Shown here: positions 1 through 5,573 of the stretch, one piece after another
How positions within the stretch are numbered: position 1 is the stretch's first letter
Layout of the letters: every line of letters begins with the position of its first letter
Origin: an uncultured Spongiibacteraceae bacterium
Lineage (GTDB): Bacteria > Pseudomonadota > Gammaproteobacteria > Pseudomonadales > Dasaniaceae
Length of the DNA: 11,232 nucleotides
Direction of reading: 5' to 3'
NCBI GenBank assembly: GCA_937969395.1
Contig: CALBVI010000239.1
Span: 1-11,232, forward strand
Made by a program: the position numbers and the translations under genes
Notes under the pieces: model-generated
What the model was told of the DNA's origin: nothing
Seen by the model: only the letters and a program-made list of their open reading frames with translations
The model's database searches: none

Positions 1-1694
1 TTTGGTAAAATAACCGCGTTGTCACTAGCATATTGCTTCCATAAACTCAGCATTTCATCAAACTTTTCAGGGTTCTTTTTAGCTAAGTTATTAGTTTCTG
101 AAGGATCATTATTTAAATTAAATAACCCCCATTGGTCAGCATTCTCAGGTTTAACTAGCCAGCCTGGTTTTGATGAAAGCCAAAGCAATTTCCAGTCACC
201 TTTGCGTATCGCTTTTTGACCGAATAATTCCCAGCCCATGATTTTTTCTGAATCAGATATTGGTTCTTCAGAGAGGTGTGCAAGTAGTGATTCACCTTCA
301 ATCGGTGCAATGCTTTGTTCTTTGTAGTGATTGCCAGGATGCTTTATTCCTGTGAACTCAAGAATCGTCGGTGTAATGTCTTTAACAGTGGTAAAGCTAT
401 TTTGTCTTAATCCGTTTTTATCTTGAGTAGGCGAAGAAATAATTAAGGGTGATTTAATACCGCCTTGAGAAAGAAACTCTTTATACATGCGATGCGGGCC
501 TACACTTGTTTGCGCCCATGCAGCACCGGGATAAACATATGATCCTGCCTTGCCCATATTCTCAAAACTTAAATCCCATGTTTCTGGCAGCCAAGTGTCG
601 TTGCCTTTTAATTTTGAGCGGTCAGAGCCATCGGCGCCATTGTCGGACATAAAAACAATCAGTGTATTGTCGAGCTGGTTACTGTCACGCAGATAAGTAA
701 TAACACGGCCTAAATGAAAATCCATTCTTTCAACAAGGGCTGCGTAAATTTCCATGGCTTTAGCTTGAGTGGCTTTTTGTTCGCTATTTAACTGCGTCCA
801 AGGTTGAACATGCGTTGGCCATGGTGCTTCAGTTGTCCCCTCAGGTAATATGCCTAGATCGATTGCGCTGCTTAAGCGTTCGTTCAATAGTGCTTCGTAA
901 CCTTCGTCATAGCGTCCCTTATAAAGATCAATATGTTCATCTTTAACTTGTAAAGGCCAGTGAGGTGCTGTGAATGCTAAATAGGCAAAGAAGGGTTTTT
1001 CCTCTTCATTTTTTTTAATATTTTCAATAATAAAATCGGTATAAAATTCAGTGGCATAAAAATCTTCGGGTAATTCAGTAACCGCTTTTTCGTTATGTCT
1101 ATAAAGTGCATCGGGTACAAAAGAAATAAGCCCGCGCATGTCATTAAAATAACTACCACCTCCTTGCAGTAACGCGAAAGATTCGTCAAAGCCTTTGTTG
1201 ACGGGTAGCATTTCAGGCATCATCCCCAAATGCCATTTGCCAGCCATATAGGTACCGTAACCTTCATCTTGTAAGAGGGTGGCAATGGATACGGCGCGGT
1301 CACTTAGATGGCCTTCGTAGCCTCGTTGGTCTTGCTGGTTAGGGGCGATATGTTCAATCATATTGCCAAGACCTGCGGTGTGGCTGTCAACACCCGTAAG
1401 CAGCATTGATCGTGTCGGGGAGCAAGTGGCGGAGGTGTGGAAATCGGTAAACGTCACACCTTGATTGGCGAGTTGATTAATATTGGGTGTTTTTATTTCA
1501 CTGCCATAAGCGCCAATATCAAACATACCCAAATCATCGGCAACAATGAGTAGTACGTTGGGGCGTTTGGTTTGCGGTGGTGTTGAATCCATCGCATAAC
1601 TGCTGGCGCTAACGAGTAGATTAATGGCTACGGCATAACTCCATTTATGCAAAAGGTTTTTTAAAGGCGAGTGAGTATTAGGGGTATTTATCAT
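1..1694 (-). CDS. Secreted type I arylsulfatase (formylglycine-dependent), C-terminus cut by window edge
   Basis: The frame is open from the ATG at 1694 to the left edge, giving 564 residues without a stop. Residues 1-34 look like a signal peptide (hydrophobic stretch, SASSYA then MD), so the enzyme should act in the periplasm or outside. The body matches the Pseudomonas-type arylsulfatase family, which hydrolyses sulfate esters. Visible motifs are the metal-binding D53-D54 in VADDLG, CSPTRS with C91 as the cysteine converted to formylglycine, AGKWHLG (K153, H155), APHW (H245), SDNGADG (D351, N352), and K405 in HRMYK. All expected active-site positions are therefore present. The last visible stretch (LWKQYASDNAVILP) matches the family's C-terminal end, so probably only a short tail is missing. 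No sulfatase-maturing enzyme lies nearby, so activation must come from elsewhere. It is divergent from a LysR regulator. The substrate (algal polysaccharide, aryl or alkyl sulfate) cannot be told from this sequence. Confidence 0.93.
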   Translation of the reverse strand, partial: MINTPNTHSPLKNLLHKWSYAVAINLLVSASSYAMDSTPPQTKRPNVLLIVADDLGMFDIGAYGSEIKTPNINQLANQGVTFTDFHTSATCSPTRSMLLTGVDSHTAGLGNMIEHIAPNQQDQRGYEGHLSDRAVSIATLLQDEGYGTYMAGKWHLGMMPEMLPVNKGFDESFALLQGGGSYFNDMRGLISFVPDALYRHNEKAVTELPEDFYATEFYTDFIIENIKKNEEEKPFFAYLAFTAPHWPLQVKDEHIDLYKGRYDEGYEALLNERLSSAIDLGILPEGTTEAPWPTHVQPWTQLNSEQKATQAKAMEIYAALVERMDFHLGRVITYLRDSNQLDNTLIVFMSDNGADGSDRSKLKGNDTWLPETWDLSFENMGKAGSYVYPGAAWAQTSVGPHRMYKEFLSQGGIKSPLIISSPTQDKNGLRQNSFTTVKDITPTILEFTGIKHPGNHYKEQSIAPIEGESLLAHLSEEPISDSEKIMGWELFGQKAIRKGDWKLLWLSSKPGWLVKPENADQWGLFNLNNDPSETNNLAKKNPEKFDEMLSLWKQYASDNAVILP

Positions 1695-1747
1695 AGTAGC
1701 GACTCAATAGAAGAACCATTAATGGCTGTATACCTTCTCTGTAAATT

Positions 1748-1802
1748 AAAAAAACACCCAGCCGATTAATCTTGATTTTCTACAAGGCTGACCTGTTGGG
1801 TG
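1748..1802 (-). terminator. Bulged hairpin plus T-run upstream of the sulfatase (candidate attenuator)
   Basis: Read on the minus strand, the arm GGGTG (1802-1798 side) pairs with CACCC (1755-1759), and AGCC/GGCT (1760-1763 with 1786-1789) extends the stem beyond a bulge of about 8 nt. TTG/CAA (1772-1774 with 1783-1785) can cap it. Seven Ts (minus strand, 1754-1748) follow directly. This is the layout of an intrinsic terminator, although the bulge weakens it. It sits between the likely sulfatase promoter and the sulfatase start, so it could attenuate transcription. Alternatively it could stop leftward read-through from the minus-strand genes beyond the LysR gene. It is seen by eye only; no folding energy was computed. 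Confidence 0.4.
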
Positions 1803-1865
1803 GAAGGACCTGAATTATTCGCCGAAGTTGTATTTAAGCTGTAAGCAAACTTTTCGTGGGCGAGA

Positions 1866-1894
1866 AATGTAGATTTCTGTTATTCCGCAGTCAA
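1866..1894 (-). promoter_or_regulatory. Sigma70-like promoter for the sulfatase gene
   Basis: On the minus strand a -35 box TTGACT (1894-1889, five of six consensus bases) is followed by a 17-bp spacer and a -10 box TACATT (1871-1866, four of six). Transcription would begin near 1859, leaving a leader of about 165 nt before the sulfatase ATG at 1694. That leader contains the hairpin at 1748-1802. Confidence 0.45.
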
Positions 1895-1982
1895 TTTTAT
1901 ATCCGCTATTTCACTATTGCTGGAATTAGACCGATTTTAACGTCGTCACTATTTCATGCAGTTGAATGTAGCGAAGAAACTT

Positions 1983-2017
1983 ACATAAATATATTTAGTA
2001 ATATTGTTGGTTTATGT
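1983..2017. promoter_or_regulatory. Candidate LysR operator: nested AT-rich dyads
   Basis: ACATAAA (1983-1989) and TTTATGT (2011-2017) form a perfect 7-bp inverted repeat. Inside it ATATT (1991-1995) and AATAT (2000-2004) form a second dyad with a 4-bp spacer. LysR-type regulators usually bind dyads of the T-N11-A type near divergent promoters; this one does not fit T-N11-A exactly. It lies just upstream of the possible -10 box at 2033-2038, a position suited to autorepression. AT-rich sequence produces such dyads by chance, so confidence is low. Confidence 0.22.
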
Positions 2018-2082
2018 TAGATTTCTTTTACCTATAGTTTTTTAGAATAAAACGACGACTGCTAGTTAATAATGGCTTTTCT

Positions 2083-3024
2083 ATGCATATCAAACAACTT
2101 AGACACTTTATCGCTGCTGTTCAGGCTGGAAATCTTGCTAAAGCCGCAGAAGTTATACATTTAACGCCATCAGCATTGAGCACAAGCCTTACAAAATTAG
2201 AGGAAGAGCTCGATGTAAAGCTGCTGATTAGAGGGCGGAGTGGTGTGCAAACGACTTACGCGGGTGAGGTTTTTTTAAAGGGAGCCTTTTCAATTGTGAA
2301 GCAGCTTGATGATTTACAAGCTGCAGTATTGGGCGCTAATGACAGCCCTGCAGGAAATGTAAGGCTAGGCTTACCCTTCGGCACGAATAATGCGGTGGCT
2401 GCTTTCTTATTTAAAGCGTTGTTACACGATTACCCTGGTATTAATTTGTTGATTGAAGAGGGTAATACTACAAATCTTGAACGATCTTTTGAAAACGGCC
2501 TGTTTGATTTGATGATCAGTTATGATGTCGTTGATAAAATGGACCGAAAAAGTGAATTGCTCTATGTCGAACAAATGTATTTTTTGGGGCCTTATGACTC
2601 GGCGCTTGACGGTGTTGACGAAATTGAAGCACAGGAATTAGAAAAATACCCTGTTGTTTTAAGTGCTGGTACACACTCGCTAAGAACCACTATCGAAAGA
2701 TTTGCTTTAAATAACGGCATTAATTTTAATTACCTGATTGACTTTCAGTCAGCTCATGCAAGTTTAAAAATTGTACAAGAGGGGCTTGCGTATACTATTG
2801 CTCCTTGGTGCCTTATTTCTGATCATGCCAAAACAAAACTTATTTCTTCTCGTGAAATAGTGAATCCACTGATGGAGCGAGAAGCTTATTTAGTTTCCTC
2901 AAGAGAAAAATCCCCTTCGTCCGCAGTTCTCGCGATTATTGATGTATTAAAGTCAGCAATTCAACATGCCATTGCCACTGATAAGCTGCGAGCAAAATCG
3001 ATGTTACAAATCGATAAAGACTAA
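2083..3024 (+). CDS. LysR-type transcriptional regulator
   Basis: This 313-residue protein has normal LysR-family length. Residues 1-62 form the winged helix-turn-helix: MHIKQLRHF opening, AKAAEVIHLTPSALSTSLTKLEEEL as the HTH and start of the linker helix, and a TTYAGEVFL end. The remainder, from about residue 90, fits the two-lobed periplasmic-binding-protein-like effector domain (GNVRLGLPFG opening, a SAHASLKIVQEGLAYTIAPW segment late on). The start at 2083 is chosen because it gives the canonical LysR N-terminus; no clear Shine-Dalgarno sequence precedes it, and the ATG at 2072 is out of frame. It is transcribed divergently from the sulfatase, so it may regulate that gene and itself, but the inducer is unknown. 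The stop lies 27 bp from the convergent MmcQ/YjbR-like gene, with no obvious terminator between. Confidence 0.93.
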   Translation: MHIKQLRHFIAAVQAGNLAKAAEVIHLTPSALSTSLTKLEEELDVKLLIRGRSGVQTTYAGEVFLKGAFSIVKQLDDLQAAVLGANDSPAGNVRLGLPFGTNNAVAAFLFKALLHDYPGINLLIEEGNTTNLERSFENGLFDLMISYDVVDKMDRKSELLYVEQMYFLGPYDSALDGVDEIEAQELEKYPVVLSAGTHSLRTTIERFALNNGINFNYLIDFQSAHASLKIVQEGLAYTIAPWCLISDHAKTKLISSREIVNPLMEREAYLVSSREKSPSSAVLAIIDVLKSAIQHAIATDKLRAKSMLQIDKD

Positions 3025-3051
3025 AAAGTGTTACAGATTATTAGTTTTTAA

Positions 3052-3417
3052 TTATTTAAGATTGAGACCGAGTTCTTTTTGTTTCTTTTTGGTCAAACCC
3101 AAAGAAACAATATGATGTGAGTCGATTAAATATTGTTTGAGTGCGTTGTCTTTCATTTTTGATGAGTCGTATTGTTGGATCCACTTCATGCCGCGTGAAG
3201 CGAGGTAAGGTGCGGGTCTGCATCCGGGTTCGTCTTTAAGTATTTCAAAATTAAGCTCTGATGTTTTAAAAGAGAAGGCAGGGCGATCAATATGCTCCCA
3301 GCCGCCAATGGCAAAAACTTTGTCGCCAACCTTCCAGACATGGGATCCACCCCATTGAACCACATAGGTGGTAGCAGTAAGCGTACGGCAAAATTTATTG
3401 TATTCATCATAAGTCAT
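3052..3417 (-). CDS. MmcQ/YjbR family protein
   Basis: This 121-residue protein is of typical length for the MmcQ/YjbR family, small CyaY-fold proteins sometimes called DNA-binding but with no firmly established role. Family features seen are the opening MTYDEYNKFCRTL, the VVQWGGSHVWKVGDKVFAIGGW strand pairs, the CRPAPYLASRGMKWIQ segment, and the C-terminal helix pattern L-I-D-S-H-H-I-V-S-L-G-L-T-K-K. An AGGGAAG Shine-Dalgarno-like sequence lies just before the ATG at 3417 and supports the start. The gene follows the DCC-family gene by 36 bp on the same strand and is probably co-transcribed with it. It converges on the LysR gene. Confidence 0.88.
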   Translation of the reverse strand: MTYDEYNKFCRTLTATTYVVQWGGSHVWKVGDKVFAIGGWEHIDRPAFSFKTSELNFEILKDEPGCRPAPYLASRGMKWIQQYDSSKMKDNALKQYLIDSHHIVSLGLTKKKQKELGLNLK

Positions 3418-3453
3418 ATTACTTCCCTATAATTTATTAGCCTGCCGGGATGG

Positions 3454-3858
3454 CTAGATACCAATAAAACGAGACTTCATTTCTTCGGATGGCACTATGC
3501 ATGAGTCTTGCCTGCCGAAAAGTTTGTAACGGTTGCGGGCGAATAACTTGTAAAAGAAATCTCTGATTGTGTTTGGGACTATTTTAAATACAGTAAATAA
3601 GTACCAATAACCCGTTAGGTCTTTTGCTATCTCTAGCGCTGCGCTAGAGAAAACAAGGCATTGATCATTTTTAATGAGCAGGAATGTGTCTATCCCAGGA
3701 TTGTCAATTTGATGTTTCGCTATTAACTCATGCGCTAAGTTACTCTGCATAGGAGTGAATACAAAAATAGCGTCAGGGTCTCTCTTAATAATAAAGTTAA
3801 CGGCGCTGTTACAGACGTTACAAACACCATCAAAAATGACTATATGACGATTATCCAT
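3454..3858 (-). CDS. DCC-family thiol-disulfide oxidoreductase (DUF393/YuxK-like)
   Basis: This 134-residue protein opens with IVIFDGVCNVCNSAVNFIIKRD. It contains the D-x-x-C-x-x-C signature that names the DCC family (D10, C13, C16). The rest fits the family: TPMQSNLA, a DTFLLIKNDQ strand, then VFSSAALEIAKDL and a C-terminal region with an RNRYKLFGRQDSC motif. DCC proteins are thioredoxin-like, but their physiological substrates are mostly unknown. There is no signal peptide, so it is probably cytosolic or peripheral. The start at 3858 has no strong Shine-Dalgarno sequence but gives the expected short N-terminus. It is probably the first gene of a two-gene unit with the MmcQ/YjbR-like gene. 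Confidence 0.9.
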   Translation of the reverse strand: MDNRHIVIFDGVCNVCNSAVNFIIKRDPDAIFVFTPMQSNLAHELIAKHQIDNPGIDTFLLIKNDQCLVFSSAALEIAKDLTGYWYLFTVFKIVPNTIRDFFYKLFARNRYKLFGRQDSCIVPSEEMKSRFIGI

Positions 3859-3879
3859 TGATTAGTAAAAACATAATGT

Positions 3880-3907
3880 TTTATATAAGCCTATTGCTGT
3901 TATTGAA
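3880..3907 (-). promoter_or_regulatory. Possible promoter for the DCC-family gene
   Basis: On the minus strand TTCAAT (3907-3902) and TATAAA (3885-3880) are separated by 16 bp. The -10 box matches five of six consensus bases; the -35 box is poor. Transcription would start about 15 nt before the ATG at 3858. A second, weaker candidate lies further upstream in the same 142-bp gap (TTGACG near 3988). Confidence 0.28.
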
Positions 3908-4000
3908 CTTATCTTTAAAGTCAGAACTGAAAATATTTTACTCGTTAAGCAATAGTAGGGTATCAATGATTGAGTTTATAGCGTCAATTTAAGTAAATCT

Positions 4001-4393
4001 TTACTTTAGTGCCAGTATTCTAATTTTATTGACTAAGATTGCCAAACTTATAGCAATAGTAATGCCTACTAAATCCGCAGCTAAATCGATTAGGTCAAAT
4101 GTTCGAGAGGGTATGAACGCTTGACTAAACTCCTCCCCTATGACAAATGTTGTTACTAGTAGGGCGCCATTATATATTTTTAATTTCCACAATTTTATGA
4201 CATGAAACTTAAGGGCGGCTATCGTCATGAAAGTCAGTATGCCAAAAATACAGATGTGGCCAATTTTATCTCCGTTCGGTATTGATTTTACAGTGTCGAA
4301 TAGAATATTGCTTCCGCCAGAGTTTGCGAGATATATTATCCATAATATAAGAATAAAAAAAGTGACAGCTACTGAAATCGTTATTTTATGCAT
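4001..4393 (-). CDS. VanZ-like integral membrane protein
   Basis: This is a 130-residue protein with about four membrane segments (roughly residues 4-22, 44-62, 74-90, 103-122). Conserved VanZ-like blocks are GDKIGH (41-46) at the start of the second helix, GEEFSQ (86-91), and PSRTFDLIDLAADLVG (95-110), the usual E-x-x-Q then R-x-x-D-x-x-D pattern. VanZ gives low-level teicoplanin resistance in enterococci, but small VanZ-like proteins in Gram-negatives have no assigned function, so no resistance role is implied. An AGAAG sequence about 10 nt before the ATG is a possible ribosome-binding site. It lies 33 bp after the next upstream minus-strand gene (4427-4864) and may be in its transcript. 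Confidence 0.85.
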   Translation of the reverse strand: MHKITISVAVTFFILILWIIYLANSGGSNILFDTVKSIPNGDKIGHICIFGILTFMTIAALKFHVIKLWKLKIYNGALLVTTFVIGEEFSQAFIPSRTFDLIDLAADLVGITIAISLAILVNKIRILALK

Positions 4394-4426
4394 AGGTTAT
4401 CTTCTGATTTGACGGTTCATCTAAGG

Positions 4427-4864
4427 TTAATGTTGACGGCGACTGTGTAAAAATTCAATGTTCCGTGGCGGTTTTTTCCAGATTCGTGGGTCATGTACTG
4501 AAAACGCCGAAACCAATTCAATTTGTCCTATTAATGCTCGATTCAGTTGCTCAAGCTGGTTAACAGGGATGCGGTATTCATAGTGTTCTTGGTAGCTAAT
4601 CGTTTGCAGCTCAAATTGGTCGATAAAGGATTTTTGTAATTGAAAAGCCACAACGTAACCAGCAGTGTGGTAGGCAGCTTCCATTTGTCGGGCTAGCATT
4701 TCTGCGTAGGACTTATTCAATTTCGGAGAAAAGTTTTTTTGATCAGGTAGTGATGTAGGGAATGATCTCCAGTCAGTATTAATAACCGTGGCCAATTGAA
4801 CCGGTGACAAAGATTTATAAAGCGTAACAGTACTTTTTATGCCCTTTTTAAAATTTATGTTCAT
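4427..4864 (-). CDS. Uncharacterised protein of the 'ADP-ribosylation/crystallin J1'-like group
   Basis: This 145-residue soluble protein has no signal peptide or membrane segment. Its pattern matches, from memory, a widespread bacterial group often labelled 'ADP-ribosylation/crystallin J1': TLYKSLSPVQLATV (14 onward), DWRSFPTSLPDQ (31-42), FSPKLNKSYAEMLARQ (45-60), GYVVAFQL (69-76), EHYEYRIPVNQLEQLN (93-108), then IGQIELVSAF. The group name came from automated annotation and its enzymatic activity is not established, so no ADP-ribosyltransferase activity is claimed. The C-terminal 25 residues are basic (IWKKPPR, SRRQH). The gene lies 52 bp after the sortase gene on the same strand with no obvious terminator between, so it may be at the tail of the sortase transcript. 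The start at 4864 lacks a strong ribosome-binding site. Confidence 0.65.
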   Translation of the reverse strand: MNINFKKGIKSTVTLYKSLSPVQLATVINTDWRSFPTSLPDQKNFSPKLNKSYAEMLARQMEAAYHTAGYVVAFQLQKSFIDQFELQTISYQEHYEYRIPVNQLEQLNRALIGQIELVSAFSVHDPRIWKKPPRNIEFLHSRRQH

Positions 4865-4916
4865 AGCGTAACTCGTTAAAGTTGATGGTTGCTAGAGTTG
4901 ATAATATTTTTTATGT

Positions 4917-5573
4917 TCATTTATAGGTCGAGTTTGTATTAATGACATCTGCTTTAACCACATAGCGCAAAGACCCTCCGGCACTGATGGCGTTAAAGGG
5001 ATAGCAAGTGATTAAAATAAGTTGTTCACTGCCATCATCTATAGACAGTTGCTGTAGGCTGCTATCTTCAATTGATAAATCAGTAACACGATACTGTTGC
5101 ACTACTCCCGCTGAGTTTGTCACTTTTAGTGTGTCGTCAATGATAAGTTGTTCGACGAAGCTAAAGTGGGTGTCTCTATGGCCGGCAATAATCGCTGAGT
5201 TGTTAGCCGTGGTTAAACGTCCTGGTCCAAAGGCGAGGGCGCTACCTTGCAATCCTTCCAGTACATATAAATCAATATTGTAATCCTCAACTTGTAATCG
5301 GTTAACGGGCCATGTGTCTGCCCAAGGCCAAGGCTTAACAATGTCACCTGTGTCGATTGTTTGTTGCCAGGCATTGGCGATTAAATATTGCGCGAGTACC
5401 GCCTTGGTATGTATCAGCAAGCTATCAGAGATGAAATAACAGCCAAAGGCGAACAAAATCATTGTTAATGTTTTTTTAAAATGATGGGCGATTAAGGCGC
5501 TAATGGAAATTTTTTTACTGCTAGAGTAAGTAGCTCTCTGGTTATTGAGAGCGATGCTAGTTGACCAAATCAT
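4917..5573 (-). CDS. Class GN sortase (marine proteobacterial type)
   Basis: This is a 218-residue membrane-anchored cysteine transpeptidase. A hydrophobic N-terminal segment (about 36-53) anchors it, followed by the family's HTKAVLAQYLIANAWQ region. The catalytic triad is visible: H132 in AGHRDTHF, C190 in LILITCYPF, and R203 in SLRYVVKA. The family (TIGR03784-like) occurs in Gram-negatives, usually with one dedicated substrate encoded next door; that is the case here, the VIT/vWFA gene lying directly upstream. The start at 5573 overlaps the end of that gene by 17 bp. It is preceded by an AGAGG Shine-Dalgarno sequence lying inside the target gene, which points to translational coupling. It should act at the periplasmic face of the inner membrane, cleaving the target at its YPNTAT signal. 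The acceptor nucleophile is unknown. Confidence 0.95.
   Translation of the reverse strand: MIWSTSIALNNQRATYSSSKKISISALIAHHFKKTLTMILFAFGCYFISDSLLIHTKAVLAQYLIANAWQQTIDTGDIVKPWPWADTWPVNRLQVEDYNIDLYVLEGLQGSALAFGPGRLTTANNSAIIAGHRDTHFSFVEQLIIDDTLKVTNSAGVVQQYRVTDLSIEDSSLQQLSIDDGSEQLILITCYPFNAISAGGSLRYVVKADVINTNSTYK

Larger units (their letters stand above)
1695..2082. other. Divergent intergenic region between sulfatase and LysR genes
   Basis: This 388-bp gap carries no convincing gene; the only short ORF noted (15 codons from 1722, plus strand) has no support. It holds the sulfatase promoter (1866-1894), the hairpin with T-run (1748-1802) and AT-rich dyads near the LysR gene (1983-2017). A possible -10 box for the LysR gene is TATAGT at 2033-2038, without a good -35 box. 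Neither start codon has a strong Shine-Dalgarno sequence. Confidence 0.6.

Noticed and set aside
977..1189. Minus-strand reading frame of 70 codons inside the sulfatase region
   Set aside because: It lies out of frame within the intact sulfatase gene, which has all family motifs across this stretch.
1722..1769. 15-codon ORF in the sulfatase-LysR gap
   Set aside because: It is very short, has no ribosome-binding site, and overlaps the hairpin region.
3438..3456. Short inverted repeat TAGCC/GGCTA at the end of the DCC-family gene
   Set aside because: The 5-bp stem with a 9-nt loop and no T-run is too weak for a terminator, and the next gene begins 36 bp on.
4001..4393. VanZ-like protein as a glycopeptide resistance gene
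   Set aside because: The match is to the broad VanZ-like membrane family; no other van genes are present and Gram-negatives are not targets in this way.
4227..4412. Plus-strand frame opposite the VanZ-like gene
   Set aside because: It is antisense to a gene with clear VanZ-like motifs, has no ribosome-binding site and no recognisable domain.
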